64,000 bases of DNA, taken from assembly GCF_014836665.1 (NCBI RefSeq), contig NZ_JACSQJ010000009.1, positions 62,001 to 126,000 of the forward strand. The letters are read 5' to 3'. This document shows positions 46,926 through 54,643 of the stretch, piece after piece. The notes under the pieces were generated by a model. It did not search any database, was not told where the DNA came from, and worked only from the letters and a program-made list of their open reading frames with translations. The stretch is from Luteimonas colneyensis. GTDB lineage: Bacteria > Pseudomonadota > Gammaproteobacteria > Xanthomonadales > Xanthomonadaceae. Within the stretch, counting starts at the first letter, position 1. Each line of letters starts with the position of its first letter. The position numbers were made by a program, and so were the translations under genes.

Positions 46926-47783
46926 ATGAAGACCCCTGGCGGCCTGCAGCCGCTGATCGACGACGGCGTGATCGACGAAGTGATGCGCCCGCTCAAGAGC
47001 GGCAAGGAAGCGGCCGTCTACGTGGTGCGTGCCGGCGGCGACATCCGCTGCGCCAAGGTCTACAAGGACATGGCGCAGCGCAGCTTCCAGCAGCGCGTGC
47101 AGTACCAGGAAGGGCGCAAGGTCCGCGGCAGCCGCGAGGCGCGCGCGATCGGCAAGGCCACCAGGTACGGCCGCAGGCAGCAGGAAGCCGAGTGGAAGAA
47201 CACCGAGGTGGAAGCGCTGTACCGGCTGCGCGACGCCGGCGTCCGCGTGCCGGAGCCCTTCGGCTATTTCCACGGCGTGCTGGTGATGGAGCTGGTGGTC
47301 GATGCCGATGGCCACTCCGCGCCGCGCCTGGCCGAGGTCGAGCTGTCGCCGGAGCAGGCCGGGGGATTCCATCGCACCCTCGTGCGGCAGGTGGTGCGGA
47401 TGCTGTGCGCCGGACTGATCCACGGCGACCTGTCCGCCTACAACGTGCTGGTGGCGCCGGACGGGCCGGTGGTGATCGACTTCCCCCAGGTGGTCAGCGC
47501 GGCCGGTAACAATGCCGCGCGCACCATGCTCCTGCGCGACGTCAACAACCTCACCGCCAGCCTGGGCGCCTGGGCGCCGGAGCTGCTCGACACCTGGTAT
47601 GGCGAGGAGATGTGGGCGCTGTTCGAAGCCGGCGAACTGCGTCCGGACAGCGAGCTCAGCGGCAGCTTCGTGCACGACGACTCGGTGCCCGACCTCGACG
47701 GCGTGCGTGCGGCGATCAACGATGCGCGTGAGGAGGCACTGATCAGGCAGCAGGGCCGCGAGGCCGCCGAGGAGCAGGACTGA
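46926..47783 (+). CDS. RIO1-family serine/threonine kinase
   Basis: A 285-residue RIO-type atypical kinase. Motifs are the nucleotide loop LKSGKEAAVYVVRAGG with lysine in RCAKVYK, the catalytic loop HGDLSAYNVLV and the metal-binding VIDFPQ (the Asp of the DFG equivalent). The N-terminal winged-helix of eukaryotic RIO1 is missing, as is normal in bacteria. Eukaryotic RIO kinases act in ribosome maturation; bacterial targets are not known. It is divergent from the lipase-like gene with 205 bases between, and convergent with the 2H-like gene. The acidic/Glu-rich tail is typical. Confidence 0.9.
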   Translation: MKTPGGLQPLIDDGVIDEVMRPLKSGKEAAVYVVRAGGDIRCAKVYKDMAQRSFQQRVQYQEGRKVRGSREARAIGKATRYGRRQQEAEWKNTEVEALYRLRDAGVRVPEPFGYFHGVLVMELVVDADGHSAPRLAEVELSPEQAGGFHRTLVRQVVRMLCAGLIHGDLSAYNVLVAPDGPVVIDFPQVVSAAGNNAARTMLLRDVNNLTASLGAWAPELLDTWYGEEMWALFEAGELRPDSELSGSFVHDDSVPDLDGVRAAINDAREEALIRQQGREAAEEQD

Positions 47784-47818
47784 GGCGTCACCGGCAGAGC
47801 GGCGTCGCGCAGTGACCG

Positions 47819-48343
47819 CTAGGGTCCGTCGGCGACCCGCTGGCCCGGCGCCAGCTCCGAAGCCGCCACTTCGCGCACGAAACAGCTGCGGTAGGCGGCG
47901 AGGTCCGGCAGGCCGATGCCGTAGGGATCGCCGGCGACGTAAAGCGTGGCGTGCGGCACGCCGCAGTCCAGCGCCAGCCCGCTGGCGTGTGCCAGCTCAT
48001 GGCGGAACGCGGCGAACGCCGGCGACTGGACGTGTTCGATGACCGACCAGGCCTGGAGCGTGCCTTCCCACTGCGGCTTGGTCTTGTGCAGCAGTGCGTA
48101 GCGCGCGGTGCCCTGCGGCGCCCATTCCATCGATTCGAACAGGCCGCGGATGCGCTCCTCGCCCAGGCGCCCGCGCATCGCACGCCCGGCGTCGCGTCCC
48201 AGCAGGGTCAGGTGCACTTCGTGCTTGCGCTCGAGCACGTGGCCATCCAGGCGCAGTCGAAGGGGCGAGCCAGGAGGGAGGAACCGCGCAGGATCCAGCG
48301 GCAGGACCAGGGCGTCATCATCTCGGAATCCAGGCCAGCGCAT
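47819..48343 (-). CDS. Hypothetical protein, candidate 2H phosphoesterase
   Basis: A 174-residue protein with two HxTL tetrads: HLTL at residues 44-47 (in KHEVHLTLLGR) and HATL at 131-134 (in VPHATLYVAGD). Two HxT/S motifs about 80-90 residues apart, each in a predicted strand, are the hallmark of the 2H phosphoesterase superfamily (LigT, 2'-5' RNA ligase-like and cyclic phosphodiesterases). The overall sequence is too diverged for me to name a subfamily. A strong GGGGAGGTGG site precedes the ATG at 48343. It is divergent from virD4, with 85 bases between the starts. Confidence 0.7.
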   Translation of the reverse strand: MRWPGFRDDDALVLPLDPARFLPPGSPLRLRLDGHVLERKHEVHLTLLGRDAGRAMRGRLGEERIRGLFESMEWAPQGTARYALLHKTKPQWEGTLQAWSVIEHVQSPAFAAFRHELAHASGLALDCGVPHATLYVAGDPYGIGLPDLAAYRSCFVREVAASELAPGQRVADGP

Positions 48344-48428
48344 CGCCGTGCCACCTCCCCCGGGGACTCGCGCCCGAGCTTACGCTAAGCTCCGCCGGGC
48401 CGGGTACCGGCACACCACGGAAGGTGAC

Positions 48429-50117
48429 ATGGACAGGATCAGGATGACGCTGGCACTCGCGTGCCTCTGGGTGGCGCTCGCCGCCGGACTGTGGCTGTCG
48501 GGCGCGCTCGTGCCGCGACTGCTCGGCCTCGATGGCGTGGCCACGGGATGGACCACGTATCCCGACTACCTGCGCGCCCTCGCGCATCCGGACGTCGCGC
48601 CGCATGCGGCCCGCATCCGGCTGGCGGGAGCCGTCGGCATGGGAGTGCCGCTGGCCTTGGCCGCCGTGCCGGCATGCCTGCTGCTGCGGCCGCGGCGGCG
48701 TTCGCTGCACGGCCGCGCGCGCTTCGCCAACGTCTTCGAGCTGGCGCGACGCGGACTGTTCACGCGCTCCGGCCACGGCATCGTCGTCGGGCGCCGCTTC
48801 GGCCGCCTGCTGCGCTTCGACGGCCAGCAGTCGGTGCTGCTGGCCGCGCCCACGCGCTCGGGCAAGGGCGTGGGCATCGTCGTGCCCAACCTGCTCGACT
48901 ACCTCGGCTCGATGGTGGTGCTCGACATCAAGCAGGAGAACTTCGCGCTCACCAGCGGCTGGCGGCGCGCGCAGGGGCAGGCGGTGCACCTGTTCAATCC
49001 CTTCGCCGAGGACCGCCGCACGCACCGCTGGAACCCGCTGTCGTACGTGTCGACCGAGCCGCTGCAGCGCGTGTCCGACCTGCAGGGGATCGCCAACCTG
49101 CTGTATCCGGACGCCGGCGCCGAGCAGAAGTTCTGGACCAGCCAGGCGCGCAACGCCTTCCTGGCGTTCGCGCTCTATCTGTACGACCACTACGAAGCCC
49201 AGTGCCGCGACGGGATGCCGGAGGAGCTGCACCTGTTCCCGACGCTGGGCCGGGTCTTCCGGCTGTCGTCGGCGGAGGGCATCCCGGCGCGGCAGCACCT
49301 GCAGGACCTGGCGTCGCGTCCCTTCCTGGGCGAGCACGCGCGGCGTGCGTTCGGCAACCTGCTGTCGCAGGCGGAGGAGACCTTGGCGTCGATACTCGGC
49401 AGCTTCCGCGAGCCGCTGAACCCGTGGATCGACCCCGTGCTCGACGCCGCCACCAGCGGCAACGACTTCCTGCTTGACGACGTGCGCCGGCGGCCGATGA
49501 CCATCTACGTCGGCGTGCCCCCGCACCGGCTGGCGGAAGCGCGGCCGATGCTCAATCTGTTCTTCAGCCAGCTGATCAACCTGAACACGCGGGTGCTGCC
49601 TGGCGAGGATCCCTCGCTGCGGCTGCAATGCCTGCTGCTGATGGACGAGTTCACGGCGCTCGGCCGCATCGACATCATCGCCACCGCCATGGCCTACATG
49701 GCCGGCTACAACCTGCGCCTGCTGCCGGTGATCCAGAGCATGGCCCAGCTGGACGCGGTCTACGGCAAGGACATCGCCCGTGCGATCGCCACCAACCACG
49801 CGATGCAGGTGGTGTTCGCGCCGCGCGAGCAGCAGGACGCGAACGACTACTCGGAGATGCTGGGCTATACCTCGCTGCGCAGGCGCAACCTGACGCGGGG
49901 GCGCCGCCGCCGCGACGTGAGCCGCAGCGAGAGCGAGGAGCGGCGCGCGCTGATGCTGCCGCAGGAGCTGAAGGCGATGGATCCCGCGCGCGAGATCGTG
50001 TTCTGCGAAGGGCTGGCGCATCCCGTGCGCTGCCGGAAGATCCGCTACTACGCCGAAGCCCGCTACCGGGCGCGCCTGCTGCCGCCGGTCGTCATTCCTC
50101 CGCTGCCGGCAACCTGA
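48429..50117 (+). CDS. virD4: VirD4/TraG-type type IV secretion coupling protein
   Basis: A 562-residue T4CP. It has two N-terminal membrane helices (about residues 5-28 and 60-80), a nucleotide-binding domain with Walker A APTRSGKGVG near residue 140 and Walker B LLLMDEFTALGR near 402, and the family blocks IVVPNLLDYLGSMVVLDIKQENF, FWTSQARNAF and LRLLPVIQSMAQLDAVYG. It would recruit substrates to a type IV secretion channel. No virB, relaxase or effector gene is near, so it is an orphan in this window. In xanthomonads VirD4 feeds antibacterial effectors to the X-T4SS; this link is an inference. A GGAAGGTG site precedes the ATG. Confidence 0.92.
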   Translation: MDRIRMTLALACLWVALAAGLWLSGALVPRLLGLDGVATGWTTYPDYLRALAHPDVAPHAARIRLAGAVGMGVPLALAAVPACLLLRPRRRSLHGRARFANVFELARRGLFTRSGHGIVVGRRFGRLLRFDGQQSVLLAAPTRSGKGVGIVVPNLLDYLGSMVVLDIKQENFALTSGWRRAQGQAVHLFNPFAEDRRTHRWNPLSYVSTEPLQRVSDLQGIANLLYPDAGAEQKFWTSQARNAFLAFALYLYDHYEAQCRDGMPEELHLFPTLGRVFRLSSAEGIPARQHLQDLASRPFLGEHARRAFGNLLSQAEETLASILGSFREPLNPWIDPVLDAATSGNDFLLDDVRRRPMTIYVGVPPHRLAEARPMLNLFFSQLINLNTRVLPGEDPSLRLQCLLLMDEFTALGRIDIIATAMAYMAGYNLRLLPVIQSMAQLDAVYGKDIARAIATNHAMQVVFAPREQQDANDYSEMLGYTSLRRRNLTRGRRRRDVSRSESEERRALMLPQELKAMDPAREIVFCEGLAHPVRCRKIRYYAEARYRARLLPPVVIPPLPAT

Positions 50118-50209
50118 GGACGCCGTGAACGCGCGCGCGCGCGTCGCCCGCGGGCCGCGATGCCCGGCGTATCGTTGGTGGCTGCCCCCCCAGCACCACG
50201 AGGTGACCC

Positions 50210-50521
50210 ATGAAGCACGCTTGCATCATCGCGGCCCTGGCCGCGCTGGCGTTCGCCGCCGTGCCCGTCGCCGGGCACGCACAGGACGAGCCCGAGGAAG
50301 CCGCGCGCAGCCAGGCCAGGGACGCCCGCAAGGCCGACGACCGGTTCTGCATCGAGCAGACCGGCTCGCGCATCACCGCGGCGCGCAACGCACGTTCGCG
50401 CGGCGAACAGAAGGACTGCGTCGCCGCCGGCGGCCGCGTCTACACGCGCGAGGACATCGAGCGCAGCGGTTCGGCCGACCTGCGCGACGCACTGCGCCGG
50501 CTGGATCCCTCGATCCGCTGA
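50210..50521 (+). CDS. Small secreted protein with TonB-plug-like C-terminus
   Basis: A 103-residue exported protein. The signal peptide ends near VAGHAQ (residue 24). The mature part has one cysteine pair (RFCIEQTGS and DCVAAGG). Its C-terminal 30 residues (VYTREDIERSGSADLRDALRRLDPSIR, in two pieces around ERSGSADL) resemble the start of a TonB plug domain, where a T-x-E-D-I-E-x-x-G...L..ALR-x-LDP pattern occurs. No barrel follows. It lies 93 bases after virD4, with its own GAGGTG site, and is followed by two strong hairpins. The function is unknown. Confidence 0.75.
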   Translation: MKHACIIAALAALAFAAVPVAGHAQDEPEEAARSQARDARKADDRFCIEQTGSRITAARNARSRGEQKDCVAAGGRVYTREDIERSGSADLRDALRRLDPSIR

Positions 50522-50539
50522 GTAGCGCGCATCCCGTCC

Positions 50540-50564
50540 GGACGCCCGGCACGCCCGGGCGTCC
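50540..50564 (+). terminator. First hairpin after the small secreted protein gene
   Basis: GGACGCCCGG and CCGGGCGTCC form a ten-base perfect stem with loop CACGC, 19 bases after the stop codon. No T-run follows, only ACGCTT. Confidence 0.55.
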
Positions 50565-50595
50565 ACGCTTCGGAGGCCCAGCGTTGGCCCCCACG

Positions 50596-50624
50596 ACGCC
50601 CGGCCATGTGCCGGGCGTCTTCTT
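50596..50624 (+). terminator. Second hairpin before hutU
   Basis: ACGCCCGGC and GCCGGGCGT form a nine-base perfect stem with loop CATGT, followed by CTTCTTC. It shares the core ACGCCCGG with the hairpin at 50540-50564. Confidence 0.6.
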
Positions 50625-50672
50625 CAGGGGCGATGCGATAATCCGGCGTCCCGTCCACCGGTGCCGCCGTCC

Positions 50673-52337
50673 ATGTCCAACCGCCACGACCCCACCCGTA
50701 CCGTCCGCGCTCCGCGCGGCAGCGCGCTGAACTGCCGCTCCTGGCTGACGGAGGCGCCGTACCGGATGCTCCAGAACAACCTGGATCCCGACGTCGCGGA
50801 GCGCCCGGAGGACCTGGTGGTGTACGGCGGCATCGGCCGCGCGGCGCGCGACTGGGCGAGCTACGACGCGATCCTCGAGTCGCTGCGCACGCTCGGCGAC
50901 GACGAGACCCTGCTGGTGCAGTCGGGCAAGCCGGTCGGCATCTTCCCGACCCACGCCGACGCCCCGCGCGTGCTGATCGCCAACTCCAACCTCGTGCCGG
51001 CCTGGGCCAACTGGGAGCACTTCAACGAGCTCGATCGCAAGGGCCTGATGATGTACGGCCAGATGACCGCGGGCTCGTGGATCTACATCGGCAGCCAGGG
51101 CATCGTCCAGGGCACCTACGAGACTTTCGTCGAGATGGGCCGCCAGCACTACGGCGGCAGCCTGAAGGGCAGGTGGATCCTGACGGCGGGTCTCGGCGGG
51201 ATGGGCGGTGCGCAGCCGCTGGCGGCCTCGCTGGCCGGCGCGTGCTCGCTCACCATCGAATGCCGCCAGGCCAGCATCGATTTCCGCCTGCGCACCCGCT
51301 ACGTCGACGAGCAGGCCACCGACCTGGACGATGCGCTGGGGCGGATCGCGAAGTACGTCGGCGCCGGCGAGGCGAAGTCGATCGCGCTGCTCGGCAACGC
51401 GGCCGAGATCCTGCCCGAACTGGTGAAGCGCGGCGTGCGTCCGGATTGCGTCACCGACCAGACCAGCGCGCACGACCCGGTGCACGGCTACCTGCCCATC
51501 GGCTGGACCGTGGAGCAGTGGCTGGAAAGGCAGCAGGCGAACCCGGAGCAGGTGCGCGACGCCGCCAAGCAGTCGATGCGCGTCCATGTGGAGGCGATGC
51601 TGGCCTTCCACGCCCGCGGCATCCCGACCGTGGACTACGGCAACAACATCCGCCAGATGGCCATGGACGAGGGTTGCGCCAACGCCTTCGATTTCCCGGG
51701 CTTCGTGCCGGCCTACGTGCGGCCGCTGTTCTGCCGCGGCATCGGGCCCTTCCGCTGGGTCGCGCTGTCGGGTGACCCCGAGGACATCGCGAAGACCGAT
51801 GCCAGGGTCAAGGAACTCATTCCCGACGACCCGCACCTGCACAACTGGCTGGACATGGCCGCCGAGCGCATCGCCTTCCAGGGCCTGCCGGCGCGCATCT
51901 GCTGGGTCGGCCTGGGCCAGCGCCACCGCCTGGGCCTGGCGTTCAACGAGATGGTGCGCAACGGCGAGCTGAAGGCGCCGGTGGTGATCGGTCGTGACCA
52001 CCTCGACAGCGGCAGCGTGGCCAGCCCCAACCGCGAGACCGAGGCCATGGCCGACGGCAGCGACGCGGTCAGCGACTGGCCACTGCTCAACGCCATGCTC
52101 AACGTCGCCGGCGGCGCGACCTGGGTCAGCCTGCACCACGGCGGCGGCGTCGGCATGGGTTACAGCCAGCACAGCGGCGTGGTGATCGTCTGCGACGGCA
52201 GCGAGGACGCGGACCGCCGCATCGCGCGCGTGCTCTGGAACGACCCGGGCACGGGCGTGATGCGCCATGCCGATGCCGGCTACGACATCGCGAAGCAGTG
52301 CGCGAAGGAGCAGGGGCTCAAGCTGCCGATGGCCTGA
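50673..52337 (+). CDS. hutU: Urocanate hydratase
   Basis: A 554-residue NAD-dependent urocanase of histidine degradation (urocanate to imidazolonepropionate). Conserved blocks include [14 protein letters not shown], the [26 protein letters not shown] region, the NAD site [16 protein letters not shown], and the catalytic cysteine in [10 protein letters not shown]. The ATG at 50673 is chosen; a GTG at 50661 is in frame. The other hut genes (hutH, hutI, hutG) are not in the window, so the pathway is either split or incomplete. A GATAAT box near 50637 may be its -10. Confidence 0.96.
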   Translation: MSNRHDPTRTVRAPRGSALNCRSWLTEAPYRMLQNNLDPDVAERPEDLVVYGGIGRAARDWASYDAILESLRTLGDDETLLVQSGKPVGIFPTHADAPRVLIANSNLVPAWANWEHFNELDRKGLMMYGQMTAGSWIYIGSQGIVQGTYETFVEMGRQHYGGSLKGRWILTAGLGGMGGAQPLAASLAGACSLTIECRQASIDFRLRTRYVDEQATDLDDALGRIAKYVGAGEAKSIALLGNAAEILPELVKRGVRPDCVTDQTSAHDPVHGYLPIGWTVEQWLERQQANPEQVRDAAKQSMRVHVEAMLAFHARGIPTVDYGNNIRQMAMDEGCANAFDFPGFVPAYVRPLFCRGIGPFRWVALSGDPEDIAKTDARVKELIPDDPHLHNWLDMAAERIAFQGLPARICWVGLGQRHRLGLAFNEMVRNGELKAPVVIGRDHLDSGSVASPNRETEAMADGSDAVSDWPLLNAMLNVAGGATWVSLHHGGGVGMGYSQHSGVVIVCDGSEDADRRIARVLWNDPGTGVMRHADAGYDIAKQCAKEQGLKLPMA

Positions 52338-52355
52338 GCGTCACATATCGGGCGT

Positions 52356-52386
52356 GGCGTCCGTCCTGTACATCGATGCGGACGCC
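52356..52386 (+). terminator. Possible hairpin after hutU
   Basis: GGCGTCCG and CGGACGCC form an eight-base perfect stem around a 15-base loop, 18 bases after the hutU stop. There is no T-run, so it may be only partly active as a terminator. Confidence 0.4.
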
Positions 52387-52421
52387 TGATCCGCGACACT
52401 GATCCACAGGAGTATTGAACG

Positions 52422-52664
52422 ATGGGTACCGGGCAAGGTTCCACCGGCAACGTCATTGCCGCCATCTGCAGCCTCATCGTCCCGGGTCTCGGCCAGCTGG
52501 TCCAGGGGCGCGTGATGTCGGCCATCCTCTGGTTCGCCACCGGCTGCATCGCCGGCGCCGTGACCTGGCTGCTGACGCTGACGCTGTTCCCGTTCGGCTG
52601 GTTCGTGGTCAGCCTGTTCTCGTGCATCAGCGCGGCCATGTACCGGGCGCCGGCGACGCGCTGA
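52422..52664 (+). CDS. Small two-helix membrane protein
   Basis: An 80-residue protein with two hydrophobic helices separated by a short basic loop. The first holds IAAICSLIVPGLGQLVQGR, which resembles the PGLGQ-type start of TM2/DUF-type small membrane proteins; the second is long and aromatic (WFATGCIAGAVTWLLTLTLFPFGWFVVSLF). An AGGAG site is about nine bases before the ATG. It follows hutU by 84 bases. No function is known. Confidence 0.75.
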   Translation: MGTGQGSTGNVIAAICSLIVPGLGQLVQGRVMSAILWFATGCIAGAVTWLLTLTLFPFGWFVVSLFSCISAAMYRAPATR

Positions 52665-52731
52665 GGGCTGCCGGCGTGGGCCGGGACAGCCGGCGCCGGG
52701 TCAGCCTGGGCCGAGCCGCGAGGATGGCCGC

Positions 52732-53217
52732 TCAGCGCCTGTCGTCGCCTGCCGGATCGTCGAACAGCCGCTCGTAGTCGGCCAGCGCATCGCGCATCGG
52801 GCCCACCGGCGCCGGGTCGGCGGGAGCGTCGCGCAGCGCCTTCGATCCGGCCATCAGGCGGGCGAGGATGCCGTGCAGCGCCACGTCGGGCTCGGGTTCC
52901 AGCCTGCAGTTGGCGAACATGGATTCGACGGCGGCATCGACGTCGCCGGCCAGCGTGAGCACGTGGGCTTCGCCGAGATGGCCCATTTCGAGATGGGCGA
53001 GGGTGGCGACGGCCTTACGGACCTGGCCCATGCCGTCCACCAGCGGCGCATCGGGCGTCCAGCGCACATGGTCGGACGGAATCGCGGCCGGGGCGGCATG
53101 GTCGGCTGGCCCGGCGTGTGCGGCGTGCGTGCCGTGGTCGTGCTGCGCCAGGGCCAGGCCGGGCGCGATCGCCAGCGCCAGCGCGATGGTGGACAGGGCG
53201 GCAGGGGCGATCTTCAT
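52732..53217 (-). CDS. Periplasmic His-rich hypothetical protein
   Basis: A 161-residue exported protein. A signal peptide ending near LALAQ is followed by a histidine-rich segment (HDHGTHAAHAGPADHAAP) that could bind metal ions, and then a helical domain (VRWTPDAPLVDGMGQVRKAV, HLEMGHLGEAHVLTLAGDVDAAVESMFANCRLEPEPDVALHGILARLM). Similar xanthomonad proteins are sometimes called DnrO-like, but I am not sure of that link. The AAGGAG before the ATG at 53217 settles the start. Copper or other metal handling in the periplasm is a guess from the His-rich segment. Confidence 0.75.
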   Translation of the reverse strand: MKIAPAALSTIALALAIAPGLALAQHDHGTHAAHAGPADHAAPAAIPSDHVRWTPDAPLVDGMGQVRKAVATLAHLEMGHLGEAHVLTLAGDVDAAVESMFANCRLEPEPDVALHGILARLMAGSKALRDAPADPAPVGPMRDALADYERLFDDPAGDDRR

Positions 53218-53350
53218 GGCAACTCCTTGGCTGCAGGCCGGTGGGTGTGTGCACATCGTCGATGCACTGGCGCACGCCTGCCATGACCGGGGTCAAGCAC
53301 GCCTGCCTGCGTCGCCGGGCCAGTGCTCGCGGTTCCTGAATAGGCTCATG

Positions 53351-53372
53351 TGTTACAATATGTCCAGTAACA
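53351..53372. promoter_or_regulatory. Palindromic operator-like site in an AT-rich island
   Basis: TGTTAC and GTAACA are perfect inverted arms separated by ten bases. The left arm overlaps TACAAT (53354-53359), a good -10 candidate on the + strand. The surrounding 60 bases are far more AT-rich than the chromosome around them. It looks like an operator on a + strand promoter. Confidence 0.45.
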
Positions 53373-53674
53373 TGCTGTTTTCATTAAATTTGTGGAGGAT
53401 CAACATCACCAGTCATCTCAAGCACACCATCCTGTCCCTGTTTCCCGCCCGCACGTCCCGCGTCGCGCCCGCGCGACGTCGATCCACGCCGGCCACCAGC
53501 ATCACGCGCATCCAGGCCGGCCTGCCGCATGCCCATCCCGCCGGCACCCGCGAGCCGCACGGCGGCTCCCCACGCCGGAGCGCCCGACAGTTCACCGGTT
53601 ACGCGCGCAGTCGCTACCTCCCCCATCCACGCCACGACCTGCGTCGCCACCAGCCGATCTTCCGCGTCGGCTGA
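53372..53674 (+). other. Possible small basic protein gene with a doubtful start
   Basis: A 100-codon frame that reads MLFSLNLWRINI and then an Arg-, Pro- and His-rich protein ending FRVG. From about 53405 on, the third codon positions are mostly G or C, as in real genes here. A perfect GGAGG site at 53394-53398 is seven bases before an in-frame ATC at 53405, not before any ATG, GTG or TTG. The ATG at 53372 has no ribosome-binding site. It may be a gene that starts at a rare codon, a gene that lost its ATG, or chance. This covers most of the otherwise gene-free stretch 53218-53768. Confidence 0.25.
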
Positions 53675-53696
53675 CGCTCGGTCCCGCTGCTCCGGC

Positions 53697-53716
53697 ATGT
53701 CAAAATAATTTGACAT
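53697..53716. promoter_or_regulatory. Operator-like palindrome 1 with embedded -35 box
   Basis: ATGTCAAA and TTTGACAT are perfect inverted arms around ATAA. The right arm contains TTGACA (53710-53715), a consensus -35 box for the downstream membrane-protein/XRE operon. Confidence 0.6.
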
Positions 53717-53730
53717 CGCTCCAGGCCCGG

Positions 53731-53750
53731 ATGTAAGTTATTTTTTACAT
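53731..53750. promoter_or_regulatory. Operator-like palindrome 2 over the -10 region
   Basis: ATGTAA and TTACAT are inverted arms around eight bases. The site has the same 20-base length and outer ATGT/ACAT ends as palindrome 1, and begins 34 bases after it. TAAGTT (53734-53739), 18 bases after the TTGACA, may be the -10 element. Confidence 0.55.
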
Positions 53751-53768
53751 TCCCGAGTGGGGTTCCCG

Positions 53769-54398
53769 ATGGCCACGCGTCGCCTTGCCTTGCCCATGCT
53801 GCTCGCCGCTTCCGGACTGGGGCTGTGGATGCTCCTCGCGGGCGCGGAGTCCGTGTTCGGCCTCGACCTGGGTTCCATCGGGTTCGCCGTCCTGGTGCTG
53901 TCGACCTGGAGCGCGCTGCACGGGGTCTGGCGGCTGTCATTGACCGACGCCGAACTGCAGGTGTCGCCCGCGGAATGGAAGGCGTGGATCGGCACCGTTT
54001 TCATGACCGTCGCAGTGCTCTACTTCGTCGCGCGCATGCACGTGTTCCAGACCCCGAACCTCGCCGACAGCCCGGAGGCGCGGGAGGTGGGGCGCAACCT
54101 GGTGCTGCTCCTCGTGGCGTGGACCGTGCTCTCGTCCACGGTCGGCAGGCGCTGGAAGGACCGCGTGCAGGAGGACGAGCGCGACCGCGAGATCGAGCGC
54201 GAGGCCGCAGGCTGGTCCCGCCACGCGGTCACCGCGATGATCGTCGGGCTGGCCGTGTTGCTCGGCATCTCGCCCGCGGACCGGCTGGAGTGGGCCACCC
54301 TGCCGATGATCGCGAACCTGCTGGTGCTGGTACTGATGGTCGGCTGCCTGGTCGACAACGGCGCGAGCGCCGTGCGCCACTGGCTGGATCGGCGCTGA
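53769..54398 (+). CDS. Four-helix membrane protein paired with an XRE regulator
   Basis: A 209-residue protein with a likely set of four to six hydrophobic helices (near residues 7-27, 33-52, 75-92, 112-125, 152-170 and 178-196) and a charged cytoplasmic loop with [18 protein letters not shown]. This layout recalls DUF2178-type membrane proteins, which are often encoded with small XRE regulators. The ATG at 53769 is used; a GTG at 53757 is in frame. The XRE gene starts five bases after its stop, and two operator-like palindromes lie directly upstream. The function is unknown. Confidence 0.75.
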   Translation: MATRRLALPMLLAASGLGLWMLLAGAESVFGLDLGSIGFAVLVLSTWSALHGVWRLSLTDAELQVSPAEWKAWIGTVFMTVAVLYFVARMHVFQTPNLADSPEAREVGRNLVLLLVAWTVLSSTVGRRWKDRVQEDERDREIEREAAGWSRHAVTAMIVGLAVLLGISPADRLEWATLPMIANLLVLVLMVGCLVDNGASAVRHWLDRR

Positions 54399-54403
54399 GC
54401 CGC

Positions 54404-54628
54404 GTGGCGCGCACCGCGGTCACCAACCACATCCGCCAGCTGCGCCAGGAGCGCACCGGGATGACGCAGGAAGCGCTGGCCCAGGCCTGCCAGGTCACCC
54501 GCCAGACCATCATCGCGCTCGAGGCCGGCCGCTATGCGCCGTCGCTGGAACTGGCGTTCCGCATCGCGCACGCGCTGGGGACGCCGCTGGCCGAGGTCTT
54601 CGAATGGGATCCGGGCCCGGCCAGGTAA
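54404..54628 (+). CDS. Small XRE-family transcriptional regulator
   Basis: A 74-residue helix-turn-helix protein of the YozG/HTH_3 type: [60 protein letters not shown]. It has no further domain. The GTG start lies five bases after the stop of the membrane-protein gene, giving an operon in which the regulator may control its own promoter through the paired palindromes at 53697 and 53731. The start codon choice is set by the frame and the family start. Confidence 0.9.
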   Translation: MARTAVTNHIRQLRQERTGMTQEALAQACQVTRQTIIALEAGRYAPSLELAFRIAHALGTPLAEVFEWDPGPAR

Positions 54629-54643
54629 GGCGGTCGCGTCGGC

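Noticed and set aside
50129..50145. A run of alternating GC dinucleotides after virD4
   Set aside because: Too short for a meaningful repeat in DNA of this composition; noted only as possible Z-DNA-prone sequence.
53384..53716. A 110-codon minus-strand frame in the AT-rich island region
   Set aside because: No ribosome-binding site, it would run through the operator-like palindrome, and its Gly/Arg/Ala pattern fits an antisense shadow of the + frame.
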